Origin: Thalassia testudinum
Taxonomy: Eukaryota; Streptophyta; Magnoliopsida; Alismatales; Hydrocharitaceae
Reading direction: 5' to 3'
Assembly: GCA_037157565.1 (NCBI GenBank)
Contig: JAZHRO010000039.1
Span: 49,290,001-49,354,000, forward strand
Length of the DNA: 64,000 bases
Below, piece after piece: positions 11,761 to 25,100 of this stretch. Below the pieces are notes generated by a model. That model saw only the letters and a program-made list of their open reading frames with translations, was not told the origin of the DNA and made no database searches. Numbering within the stretch: the first letter of the stretch is position 1; the number at the start of each line of letters is the position of its first letter. A program made the translations under genes and the position numbers.

Positions 11761-12837
11761 TGAGCAAAGTGTTGCACTACTATCACTATTTAATTATTTA
11801 TAATATGTGAAGGTCAGGAGTTTGATATAAAAGAAATATACTAGAAAAATAGCAATCAAACACAAAGATGAAAATATGATATTGAGTGTAAAAATATATA
11901 AATATGCAACATTTTCTAAAAGAAAAAAAAATTATTTCTATTCAAACCAAAGGCACTTAGTATTTTTGCTATTCAAGACTAATCGGACCTTTTTTTTTAT
12001 ATCGCAAAACCAATCCTCAGCACTGGGTTCAACATACCTTTACTGGGCCACTCTTTCTCTCTCTCTCAATATATATGTATGGACAGAGTGGGCTTATGTA
12101 TGCCTAATGGGGAGTCTCCCTATTACGGGCAGATGAGCCTACTCACACAATCCCTAATATGGCACTTGTGATCACTGTAATCCCACGATATGAGACTAAA
12201 CCTATTCTATTGATTTTAAGAATCAAGTTAGAATGTTCTCTCTTTTCTCGTAAGTATTGTTTGTTCCCTTTTTCTTTTTATCTCCTAAGTCTCGCACCTT
12301 CTCTTCTATTTCTCTCCTCACTCTAAAAAGAATGGGTCTAGCACACAAGAAAAGCATAATCCAACTCACATCAAAATAGGCCCAAATGGGCCTTGCCTCT
12401 CTCTCGCCCTACTGGGCCGCCCATAATGGGCTATATATATAATGGTCGACTAACATGCTTATATATGCCCTATGGGATGCCATTCTTATTTGGATGACGG
12501 GTTAAGACACGCAATTGTTTATATCGTGCTACAAAAGATCACAATACCACGAGATGGAACTAAAGGAGAGGACCGCATTTGCACGAAATGAGGGGGTACA
12601 ACCACCTCTCCCTCTCTGTTTCTCTTTCTCTCCCTCTCCCTTACTAGTTACCACACTCAATATTCTCCCTTAACAGCTCACTTAGGTGCATACGACGGTG
12701 ATACACTTTATCACTCCACTATATACATCCCTCATTTTCATCGGATCCAATAATAATCAAATATCCATATCCTTCGATCATTAGAAATTCACCAATAAAA
12801 TTGATCGTACTTCGATCTTACCTCAAATTTATCCAAA
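11761..12837. other. 5' flank of the Aurora gene; no gene seen
   Basis: AT-rich at first, then CT-rich (CTCTCTCC runs at 12050-12070 and 12600-12650). It probably includes the Aurora kinase promoter. I looked for the mitotic AACGG core on either strand and saw no clear copy. Confidence 0.4.
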
Positions 12838-12865
12838 CCCCCCCCCCCCCCCCCCCCCCCCCCCC
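12838..12865. repeat. poly(C) run, 28 nt
   Basis: An uninterrupted run of 28 C, about 290 bp before the Aurora start codon. Long C homopolymers are rare in plant DNA, and the exact length may be a sequencing or assembly artefact. Confidence 0.9.
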
Positions 12866-13156
12866 AGCGACCACAGTTAACTTTCAAGTGTTTTTCTGAT
12901 TTTTATTTGCTGTACAGAAGGGAAATTGCCGGGGGACCCTTTCTTGAACCCAATCGCACCTTCCCCCAACGTCTCCTTCATTCGTCTTGTCCTCCCTAGC
13001 CCTTGCGCGCGCCTGCCACTCTCCCTCCCCTCCCCCTCATCCGCGACGCGTGCTGTGGTCGTCATCCATCTCCGACGTTCCTCCAACAACTCCGTCGCCT
13101 CCTACCGCTCACATTGCTTTCGTTGCTATTGCCAGAACAACCTCTCCCCTCCAACA

Positions 13157-13186
13157 ATGGCGACGCTCGAATCCAAGAACCAGCAG
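13157..13186 (+). CDS. AUR3: Aurora kinase coding exon 1
   Basis: Encodes [10 protein letters not shown], with donor GT at 13187. The ATG lies in an AACAATGGCG context. Intron 1 (13187-13294) is 108 bp, a multiple of three with no in-frame stop, so retaining it would add 36 residues rather than truncate the protein. Confidence 0.75.
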
Positions 13187-16100
13187 GTGATGACACTCCT
13201 GATCTATCTCACCTCCTTCTCTTCCTTCCCTAATCACCTATACCTATCATTGTCGAAATTCCAAACCCTAATGGTCAAACCCCACAAATGCCAGTCGGAA
13301 TACTGGTCCCTCTCCGATTTCGAGATCGGCAAGCCCCTCGGCGAGGGCAAGTTCGGGAAGGTCTACCTCGCCAGAGAGAAGGAGAGCGGGTACGTGGTGG
13401 CCCTGAAGGTGATCTTCAAGGAGAAGCTCGACAAGTACCAGTACCACAGCCACTTGCGCCGCGAGATCGAGATCCAGTGCGGCCTCGACCACCCCAACGT
13501 GCTCCGCCTCTTCGCTTGGTTCCACGACGACACCCGCATCTTCCTTGTGCTCGAGTACGCGGCCAATGGGGAGCTCTACAAGCAGCTCCAGAGCGTCGGG
13601 CACTTCTCCGAAAAGCGCACCGCCACGGTACGACTGTCAAAAATATCCGGGTTCAGTTGTTTACTCGGATTTGGTTCATTAAAAGTTCAGCTCAGATTCC
13701 ATTTGCTAATAAACAAACCAAATTTGAGCAAAGTTTTAGGCTCATGTATATAAACAAACCAAACTTAAGCATGGTAGGTTTACTCATGTTTGATTTGTTA
13801 AAGGTTTTATAATTGTATATATGTGCATGCATAAATATAAGATATTGGTATGTAAATATTCCAAAAATAGTGAGAAGTTCATTTCCCTGCCCTAGCTAAG
13901 TTCCATCCTTTGGCATCTCCTAGAGTGCTGCCTCGTCTATCCTACGGCATCGCCCGTTGGCTCTCTCTTCCTTCTCCGCATCCTTCTGCATGCGCTACCA
14001 TTACCTTCTCCTCCACGAGTTTGTGACTATTATTCTTCTTTAATCAAGAGTTATGATCTCTCATTTTATATGACTGTTAGTGGAATGTAACACTCCCAGA
14101 TTAGTTAATGGATTTTGTTAGCATATATTTTATATTTCTATTTTTTGTTGTTGTATGCCTGTAGAGATTGGTTTGCTCCTGAGGGACTTTTATGTACTTT
14201 CATCATTTCGGTCTCTCTTTATATAAGAGAGTCCTAGAGTTTCTAATTGAATGAAGTCATTTCAACTAATTTGGTATCAGAACACCGGTCTTAAACCATG
14301 GCTCTAGGTATCCCACCCCTCACAGCCTCCAAAACCCTAACCACCAAACCCTAATCCTCTCCTCCCTCTTGAGCGGCAGTAGCTCACGGTGGAGCTCCGG
14401 CAGCGCGCTGCAGCATGGGCGGCGGTGCTGCGGCGACGCGAGTGAGCCCCAGCGGTGCTCAGATCGGGCTTGCGACGGTCCTACAGCAAGGTTGGGGGCC
14501 TTCTTGGCCTCCAATGGTGGCACGACGGTGTCGTGGGCTGCTGTTGTGGCTCTGCGATGCTTTTTGCGGCCTTCCTAGGTCTTGGTGGTGGTGCAGCAGC
14601 ATCGTGGGCCGCTCGCGATGACACTGGGATCCCTTGGAGGTCGATCTGACTTCCGGCGGTGGCACAACAACCAGCGTTGAGCCTGCGGCGGCACTATAGG
14701 AGCACGGCGGTGGCGCAACAGCCCACGGTTGAGCTTGTGGCGGTGTTGCAGGTGCACTGCAGGCGACATTGACCTCTGGTGGTGACGCTACAGTACTTCG
14801 ATGGTGGCGGTTGGCGGCGTAGATCGACAGAGAGGCGATTTTTGTGCTCCGATCCCTGTGCAGCAATTGAAAAGGGGTTTTGTGTCCTGATCTAAGAACG
14901 TAAGCCCATGATGTGGATCTGAATTTGTCTGATTTCAGATTTGTCGAAGATTTTGTGGTGAATATGGATTTCTTCATTAAGGAATTTGTTTCATTGGGTG
15001 TGATTGATGGATGCCTTCAGATTAGTCCATTTTATTGATTGATAAGGATTTGTTTAACTCTCTTTGGACATGTTGAGCTTATCGAGAATTGTTGAATTCA
15101 TGATGGAAGTCGCTATGGAAGCAGGACTAATCAGTCTTGACAGAGACCATCGTGCCAGACAATGTCATCTGAATAGACGAGGAGGCCCTTCTACATGAGG
15201 TAGGAGGCACCGTTGTCGACAGGGTAGCAAGCAGTGGGTCACTAGTATGTTCCCTGGCAAGATAGGTCATGTTCAGACTGTGACTAAAGCTACCGAGTGG
15301 GCCGATGAGATTGTTACGAAAGAAGATAAGGTTATGGTGTCTACCACTTTAAATACTACAACTCTTGCTTCTTCTGCAGATGATGGATGGTTAATTGATT
15401 CAGGGGCATTTAGGCATCTTAGTGGAGATCGGGAGTGCTTCCGCATGATGCGTGACGTTCCTCCTAGCAGGACTATTCAGGTGGTTGATGGACATCTTTC
15501 TCATGTCCAAGGCGAGGGGGAGGTTACTATATCTCCTACCTTAAGACTGCCTAATGTTATATTTGTTCCCAATTTTTCAATCAGTTTGTTATCAGTTAGT
15601 ATGATTACCAAAGAGCTCAACTGCAGAGTAATCTTTGATGATGTGGGGTGTGTTTTCCAGGACAAATTCATGGGGAAAACTATTTGTGGTGGACACGAGG
15701 AAGGAGGTGATACCGCTTAGCTCAGTCTCCATTGGTTGTTGTTGGACAGGCAGATGTGGGATACAAGGCAGGGACAACACTTCAATGGCACCGTCGGCTG
15801 GGGCATCCCTTTCTCGATCGACTGAGATGGGTTATTCTTCATTTATCACCTGCTACTAATGTTCTTTATGACGCTTGCCAACTAGGCAAACATCATCGTT
15901 CCAGCTATTCTCCTAGCACTACGATTACGTCATCTGCATATTTTGACTTACTCCACATGAACATATAGGGCCCGAGTTGTACTCTAAACAAGCAAGGATT
16001 CCGCTTTTACTTGGTGGTTGTTGATGATTTCTCCAGACTATCATGGACCTTTCTGCTTCGTAGTAGGAAATACGATTGAGATGTTAATTTATCAAATCAA

Positions 16101-19100
16101 GACTCAATTTTCTACAATTATAAAGATTGTTAGAACTGACAATGCACTTGAGTTTTGCACTAGGAGACTGGCTTAGTTCTATAGCTCTCTAGGCATCATA
16201 CATCAGAACTCCTGTCCCCATACATCCCAGCAAAATGGCATGGTAGAAAAGAAACACAAACATCTCTTAGACGTGGCTCGGACATTGTTGATACATCACA
16301 ATGTTTCATCTTTCTACTGGGGAGACGTTGTTTTGATTGCTTGCTACCTAATCAACAGGATGCCTAGTTCGGTCCATGAGCAGATTCCGTGCCAGATACT
16401 GTATCCTAATAGAGATTTGTTTGCTGTGCCTTCTCGGATTTTCGGCTGTGTTTCATTTGTTCACATTCTTGGTCCTGGCAGGGATAAGCTTGCTCTCCAT
16501 GTGGTTAAGTGTGTATTTTTGAGTTACAGTGCCACCTAGAAAGGCTATAAATGTTATGATCCCATTGGTAGGTGACACTGCTAGCATGGATGTCATGTTT
16601 CATAAGGAGGTGCCTTACTTTTCTATGAGGGGCCACCGGATGTCTACTTCAAATTCACCTGCTCCGATGTCGTTTTCCCTATCCAGTTTGGCGATATTCC
16701 TATTTGGACTCCCCCGCCTCCTGCTTTAGATTCCAGGAAGTTCGTGAATGATTTTAAGAAGCTACATGGCCCGATGCGCATGTACAGTAGACCTCACTTG
16801 ACTTTACAGAGATCATCTCTGTCTACGCCACTAGACTTTCCTATACAGGTGCATGTTGACTCGACTGAGTTGCCTGTTGATGATGGTCCCACAAGTCATT
16901 CTACAGTGCCTAATGTTATTGAGGATCTTCCTATTACTATTAGGAAGGCTCCACGTTGTTGTGCTTGCTACCACGTTACAGGTGATCTTCCCAGTGCTCA
17001 TCTTGGGAAGTCATTTGTTCAGTTTACTTCTGCCTTGTCAGCTACAGAGATCCCCACTGCCTATCAGCAAATCATGCTTAATCCAAAATGGCGGGTTGCC
17101 ATGGAGGATGAGATGGCTGCACTTCGGGGTCATGGGACCTGGAAGCTCACTCCACTTCCTGACGGAGCTACTATTGTTGGCTATAAATGGGTATTCACAG
17201 TGAAATTCAATCCAGATGGGGACATTGCCAGGTACAAGACATGTCTAGTGGCAAAGGGGTTCACCTAAACTTATGGGGTGGATTTCTTTGACACCTTTGC
17301 ACCAGTTGCCAGACTTCCTACTGTACGGGTGCTGGTTGCAGTGGCAGTTGAGTTAGATTGACTTTTATATCAGTTGGATGTGAAGAATGCCTTCATCTAT
17401 GGGGATCTCCAAGATGAAGTCTATATGCAGCAGCCGCTTGGTTTTGAGGCTTAGGGGGAGTGTGTATGCCGACTACAGAAGGCCATCTATGGCCTTAAGC
17501 AGAGTTTCAGAGCCTAGTTCTAGAGACTATTAGAGGTTGTAGAGGCAGCTGAGTTCAAGAGGTCGACAGCGGACTTTTCTCTTTTTGTCAGGAGGATTAG
17601 ATAAGGTACGGTGGTACTTCTTGTTTATGTAGATGACTTGGTTGTCACAGGAGATGATGAATAGGGTGTTGCTGAGATTAAGTGCATCCTAGCATAGCAG
17701 TTTGTCATGAAGGACTTGGGAGTCCTACAGTACTTTCTCGGTATTGAGGTTGCTCGCAGCAAAAGGGTGTGGTCTTATCCCAGAGAAAATATGCTTTGGA
17801 TATCTTGCAGGAGATTGGCATGCTTGGGGCCAAGGAGATCAATATTCCTATGGACCCTAAGATGCTACTATATGATGAGAATGCATAATTGGTGGATAGC
17901 AGGCAATACAGGTAGCTTGTGGGCAAGTTGCTATATCTTACTATTACGAGGCTAGACATCTCCTTTGCAGTGAGGAAACTGAATCAGTTCATGGTCAAGC
18001 CAACACGCCAGCACTGACATGTAGCATTGATGGTGCTCAGATACATCAAGAAGGCTCTTGTGAAGAGTCTTCTCTTTTCAAAGGGGTTTTACATGACCTT
18101 GGTTGAATACTCTGATGCGGATTACGCTAGATGTTATGTGGATCGCAAATCCATTACTGGGTTCTGCACTTTTCTAGCAGGGAGTTTGATTATGTGGAGG
18201 AGCAACAAGCAGAGCACAATTGTGAGATCTAGTGCTGAGTCCAAGTACAGGTTTATGGCTCAAATCACTGCAGAGATGATGTGGATTAGATCCTTGTTGA
18301 CTTGCAGATCCAGTTTTCTAGTCCGATGGAAATGAGATGTGATAATAGAGCAGCCACCTTTATTACTAACAACCCAGCATTTCATGAGAGGACGAACTAC
18401 GTTGAGGTTGACTGTTACTACACCAGAGACATCATTCAGAAGGGGTTGCTTTTTACCACGCCAGTCACATCTGAGGAGCAGATTGCTGACATTTTTACCA
18501 AGCCTTTAGCCATATCTCTATTTGATCATGTGTATTCAAGCTGAGCATGATAGATATCTATGCTCCAGCTTGAGAGGGAGTGTTAGTATATATTTTATAT
18601 TTATATTTTTTGTTGTTGTATGGTTGTTGAGTTTGGTTTGCTTTTCAGGGGCTTTTATATACTTTCACTCTTTCGATCTCTTTATATTAGAGAGCCCTAG
18701 GGTTTCTAATTGAATTAAGTCATTTCAACCAATTGATTTTTCCTTGGAGTTCATTCCATGTGATTGTTAGTGAAATTCTTAAACAAACCAAACCTGAACA
18801 AAGTAGGTTCGCTCAAGTTCTGTTTGGGTTCCCTGAACAAAGGTATAGGCTTATTTGGATAAATGAACCTAACCTGAATAAAGTAGGTTTTCTCAAGTTC
18901 AACTTGTTTACACCCCTTTACCACGATGAGCTGCTCATAAGGGTATTCACAGCAATATCCTTTAGAAAATGGTTATGGTTGTATGATCTATGTCAGATTT
19001 CCAACCAAGGTTTTAAATATCGATATCGATATCGTATCGAAAAATTAAAAAAGAGATATATCGAGGATGTATTGCTGATATTGGTAAATTTTGAGGAAAT

Positions 19101-22100
19101 CACTTAGGCATAAAATATCACAAAATTTAAATGTTAACATTTTTATGAATAGTATATCATGAAAGGATGCCTAAAAGACATGTATATGTGTTATATTAGG
19201 GATATATATTGCCGATATCGATAATTTTTTTACGTGTGTTGCCTCCCAACCCATCACATTTTCACCTGTGTGCGTATGTGTTTCTTTCAGCTTTCAGACC
19301 ATCCAGTCGAAATCTCCCTATAGCTCTTCAAACCTCCCGCTAACCAATTTCAATTTTCAAATTTTCTCGCCGAAAACCCACCGATATATCGCTGATATCT
19401 CGGGGATATCGCTCGATGTATCACCGATATCTCTCCATATTAGCGATATATCGTCGATATCTGGGAAAAAAATACCTTCGGTGGTATCGATATCACCCAA
19501 CTCCATCGATACCAATATATCGACGATATATCGTCGATATATCGCAATATTTCAAACCTTATTTTCATCATGGTCATATGCACATCCTGACCGTCGACCC
19601 TGACCTGTCTTCGCAGTCAAGCCTTATTTGCAACCAATGCAAGTGCATAGTAGGCAATGAAAATTGTAGATATATGAAGATAAATACTTGGAAGCTTTTG
19701 CATATGTCATTTTGACATGTGCATTTTCATACTTAAATGCCAAGGCATCAGTCAATCTTCAAGTACTGCAGTTGAGATAAAGGAGCTACCGGTGACGAAA
19801 ATCCCCTATTTAGTCTTCTGATTCAATATCCTTCACCCTTTCGATACTGTAATGAAAACAACCAGTAGCCAGAAAAGCTTCCTCCAATCATAAAACCCCT
19901 GCTTTTATGCAATAGCCAATATTCAGAAACAGAATGGAGGGTGAAAAGTTAGGTCACTTCTCTGTTGCGCACTTGTCATTTTTTGACGCGGCACCTCCTT
20001 GGAACTTTGCCAAAGCAATAGGCCAGATAATTCCTTTCAGTAATCATCTTCTCCTGTTATTCACCATTTGTAAAATCTTCACCAGCAACATGAATTCTTC
20101 TATAAGGGTAGATGATGATGTCGTGGATCAGTTACTTGTCTGATGCACACATATACAAAGTGGATATCTGCACTTTGAAAAGCTCCTAGCCAAGGTCCTT
20201 GACCAGGCTTGAGATGTCAAGCTATTTTAAAGTCAATTCATACTTGAGATTTTTTTTCTCCTGACATAAAATTGCAGCCTTCAGGGAATAATTCAATTTA
20301 GACCACTAAACTAAGTATAAGGCTAGACTATTGACTATTGGTCTGAAATTTAGCAAAGAGAACTGTTTAACATATATCCATATGTGTACAAAACATGTGG
20401 ATATAAAATTATCCATATGGATATATGCTCTCCCTTGTTCTTGCCAAGATGTGAAAATTTTCCCCTTCAGCCTTTTACAGCAATAGCTCTTTCAGATGCT
20501 CTTGTCCCAAAACACAGCTTCAACATATAATTCCTGTCATTAGAGAGAAAAAAAGGCCTCTGCGTGGATTACCAACTGCAACTTACAAAATAAATGGCAG
20601 CATTGATGCACTAATCTAAGAAAAGATTTCAGAGTATTGTGGCTGGGTTAATCGTTTTTTTTTCCTGTGGCAGTACATTGATAGCCTTACACGAGCGTTG
20701 GCATATCTGCATAAGAAGCATGTGATTCACAGGGATATCAAGCCAGAGAATCTATTACTTGATTTGGATGTAAGATTCTACTTAAAATAATGTTACCATT
20801 TTATTTATAGGCTTATGCTATTTTTCTTTTAACATGGGCATCGCTCTACTGGATTTTTGTCACAGATAGTTTAATTGGCATAATTATGAGCCTCAATTGC
20901 AGTCCTTGATCTGATATAAATTTTAAGAATCCTATCTTTCACCAATTTATGCAACGTCTGACAAAATGATTTTAAGAAGATTCAATGAGATTTTTGGAAT
21001 ATACATTCATTTTTCTGTTAAGAAAGGATTAGGTGACTGATTGAGTTTATAGTCATCCTTTTTTGGTTAGAAACTTTACATATATTCACACCCTAGAGAG
21101 ATGCTAACCAGGCCTGCATGTTGTTAGAGGTGGCGTGCTTTTGACACTCCAAAATGCATTTCCATTCCGGAGTACCAGAATTTTTGTTTCCACTTTCCAA
21201 TAACAAGGCCCGAAATAAGGCCATCCCATGTGAGCAGTCATTCTAGCTCAAATTTGATAGAATTAAATTTCAAATTTAATTATCAGTTTAGAAGAAAATG
21301 GAAACATACAAAAATGAAAGTGTCTCACTAAAATTCGTTACTTTTAATGAGAAGGATGTGCTTGAAAATTGAGGTCCTTCATATTGATGACTTCTTTCAA
21401 AAAAAATCTCAATTTTCTTTTGGGTATTTTGCATTAAAAGTTTCCTTTTGATGAGGACATCAAGCGTGTGAACATTAGCTCTCTTTGAGCTGCAATTGCT
21501 GTGAAAGCCATCAAATGTAAAACATTTAACATTCTTTCCATGATAGTGTGATGACTAAAGAAGTTTAGGGTTGGTTTGTAGAGATATCAATCACGAGAAG
21601 TTAAAAGTCCTATATGTATGGTGCACTTGCAACTTCATAAAGTAAAGAGAGACTTCTGAAGAAAACCTAAGTTTACTTTGCTTGGATTCTTTGGGAATTG
21701 TGGTGTGCCAATCTCAAAAACCCATCCCCCTCCCCTCCATCTCAAAAGCCCATCCCCTTCTTGGGTGGGAGTTTGGGAGTTTGTGTTCGTGTTTGTTGCC
21801 TGACTGCAATCTGCTGGACCCGCCCATCCTCCCTTTTCTGGATTCAATTATCCTCCAAAAGTTCTTCTTGAAGATTGGCGAGGTGGCGTATTATTGCAGA
21901 CGAGTGTTTTGTGCACTGCTTCTCTGTTTTATTTTGTTTATCTGATACGAGAGGCAGGTGGCTGGTATTCCTTTGGTTATTGCTTGGATTAGTTCCAGGT
22001 GTTCTATAATCTTCTTTGGACATTGGTTTTTATCTTTCAAAGTTTGGTTGCTATGTGGTTTTTTCTAGAATATCCTCTGTGGAATCTTTTTTGGTTAAAT

Positions 22101-25100
22101 GGTTATGGCTCAATCCAGGCTGTCGTATGTTGAGGTGGCAAAACGGTCTGTTGCTCCAGAGACACAACTTAAGTCTTATGCTGCTTCCATCAAACAGTAT
22201 CTAAAGCCAATCATTTTTGGAGATCCTTTTCCAATGAAAGAACCACAAGTTATAGAAGGGAAGAATATGGTTATTTTTTTCTGAAGAAGATATTGAGTTG
22301 CTGAAGAAGCCTTTTGAAATATTTCTGATTGGGCAGTTCCAAGGGAAACGCCCGAAGCTTCAGATTGATAGAGATTTGAAATTAAAATTTAAATTCCTAG
22401 ACTATGTTCAGAGAGCTATTGATTATTACGACATTCTCATCTGACCTTCTAATGTGGAAGATTTTATAAATCTTTATTCCAGAAATACTATTTTTGTTGG
22501 GGATATGAAGATGAGAGTGATGCACTGGGATCCTCATTTTAATCCTCGAACAACTTCTTCCAAGGTTGCAGTATGGATTGGGCTACTGGGTTTGCCTATT
22601 CATTGCTTAAATCCTGATGTTCTGAAATCAATTTTGCATCCTTGGGGCAAATTGCTCATGACCGATAAAGGTGTTAATTTCATGACTAGGCCAGGTTACA
22701 CGAGTTTGTGTTGAAGTAGACATGATGGAGCTAATCCAAACTTGATTGTGTTTGGATTAGAAATAGGGATGAAGAATTAGAAAACCGATTATATTAGAAT
22801 ATTGTCCAAGTTTCTGCTCTAAATGTTGGTTGCTGGGTCATGAATCACAGTTTTGTAGGGGATTCAAAAGAAATTATACTGAGAAAAAGAAACTAGTTTC
22901 AGATTCAGATGGTTGGCAAAAAGTTGAGAAAAAGAATAGTTTGATCTGGCGTAAGAGAGAAGTTTCTGAACAGCAAAAGGAGAGGGTTGTTTCTAATGGG
23001 ATGTTGAACAAGGAGGAAAGTGAACCTCAATTTAGAAATGGAATTCATCAATCAAAAAATATGACTTCTTCTCAGAAGGATGTAATATTCAACAAACGAG
23101 ATACTGATGAAAAAGGAAATGAAGAGGACGTTATTTATCAGGGAGAGTTGGAGAGGAATAAAGATAAAGGGAAGAGTATTATCTCAGAAGAGGATATTGC
23201 AGAAGACTTTGTAAATGCATGCCTTGACAAATTGAAGCTAAATAAGGGAGTAAAAATTAATGAATCATTACCAATACAGAGAGAATTTGAAACTGCAGCT
23301 GAAAAGAGTTTGACATTTTTTTGTCGAGGAGGAAAATTTGAGTGTTGAAGAGCATTACTCTTCAGATTGTGGAGAGGATGTTCAGGATCTGTTGGATGGA
23401 AGGAAGGAAGGGCAGGGCTTAAATAATGATGATCTTAGTGATTATGTTTCAGAATCAGAAATATTTTCAGTCAGCATCAAAGCTTCTGATTCAGAATATG
23501 AGGAATCTTGGTTGTTAGCTAAACAGGCAGTGGCCAAAGTTTGTAAATCTGATAATGAGTAGCAACCTACTAGAAGGTCTAAGAGGATTGCTGGTCATCA
23601 AACTTCTAAATATATGAGGTTTTCGTGACTGCTATTATTTGGAATTGTCGAGGAATCTTAAATGATTCTACTATTATGCAGTTGAATAAAATGAGAAAGA
23701 ATTACAATGTACTAATGATGGGCATTATTGAACCAATGGTTGATGATTCTAAAATCAAGCAAGTTAGTATTGCTCTTAATATGCAGTCTTATATTCCTTC
23801 TGAAAAGATATGGCTTTTTTATAAAGATCGGTTGAGAATTCAAAAGGTGAAGGAGATGGAACAAGCTCTGACAGTAAAGCTTAGAGATTTTTTTGATGAT
23901 TTCCAGATGACTCTTATTTATGCTTCTACTGATATGGTTAGGAGAAGGGTTTAATGGGAGCATCTAAGTGATTTGGCTTCCCAAATTAATATTTCTTGGA
24001 TTGTGGGTGGTGATTTCAATGCTTATTATTCTAGAGCCAAAAAAGTTGGTGGTAGATTTGATGATAATAAATCTGCAACAGAATTCAGAGAGGCTATTCA
24101 TAATTGTGGGCTTATATGGATATTTATCATGAAGGGGATTTTTTATCTTGGTGCAACAATCAGAAGGGACAACAAAGAATTTATGAAAGACTTGATAGAT
24201 GTCTTATTAATGTGGCTTGGTCAAATACAATAAAAGCAAAGGTGTGTTACTGTAATAGAATTTTTTCTGATCATTCTCCTATGCTGCTCATGAGGGATGA
24301 GGAAATGCAAGGATGCCTAAACATTCAGATTTCAGAATATGTGGTTGTTACATGAGAAATTTCAAGATGTTGTTAAAGAGGCTTGGCCATCATATTACTT
24401 TGCAAGCAGTATGAAGACTTCTGTTCTGAAGCTAAGGCATTTGAAATTTGTCTTAAAACAATGGAATAAGGATTCTTTTGGGAATATTGAACCGCAGCAT
24501 TCAAAAATTCTTCTTCATGTGGAGAAACTGGAAATCCAATTACAGTCTGTTTAGTCTGAAGATAAATGGCTTGAGCTTCAAAATTAAAAACAGAGTATCA
24601 GAATATTTCTCTTAATATATGAAACTTTTTTGAAGCAAAAAACCTAAGTAAATTGGCTTCAGGTTGGTGATGATAATACTAAGATTTTTCATACCTATTT
24701 CAATGCCAATAAAAGAGCAAGTTCTTCAAAACCTTTGTCAAAGATGGATCAATTTGGGTCTTAGGAAAAAGTGGCTTCAGCTGGCATAGACTTTTATAAA
24801 AGACTTTTTTCTACTAAAGGTGTGGAATGGAGTAATGATTTTCTTGATTTGATACCAAAAGGACAGAACGAATAATCTTATTCCTTAAGAAAATCCTACA
24901 CCTCTTTATATATAGAGAGGTGTTAGGTAAATTACATCATAGAACCATAGAAAACATAAAATAAATAAGCAGTACAAAAAGACTAAAAAGATAACTAGAG
25001 TGTATCTCAACACTCCCCTCAAACTGAAGCATAGATATCTATCATGCTCAGCTTGTCACAATAAGCATCAAAAGCAGACTTAGCAAGAGGCTTAGTAAGC

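Noticed and set aside
12926..13753. 275-residue continuous frame over the start of the kinase
   Set aside because: It fuses the 5' UTR, exon 1, intron 1, exon 2 and part of intron 2. Splice sites and homology define the true exons.
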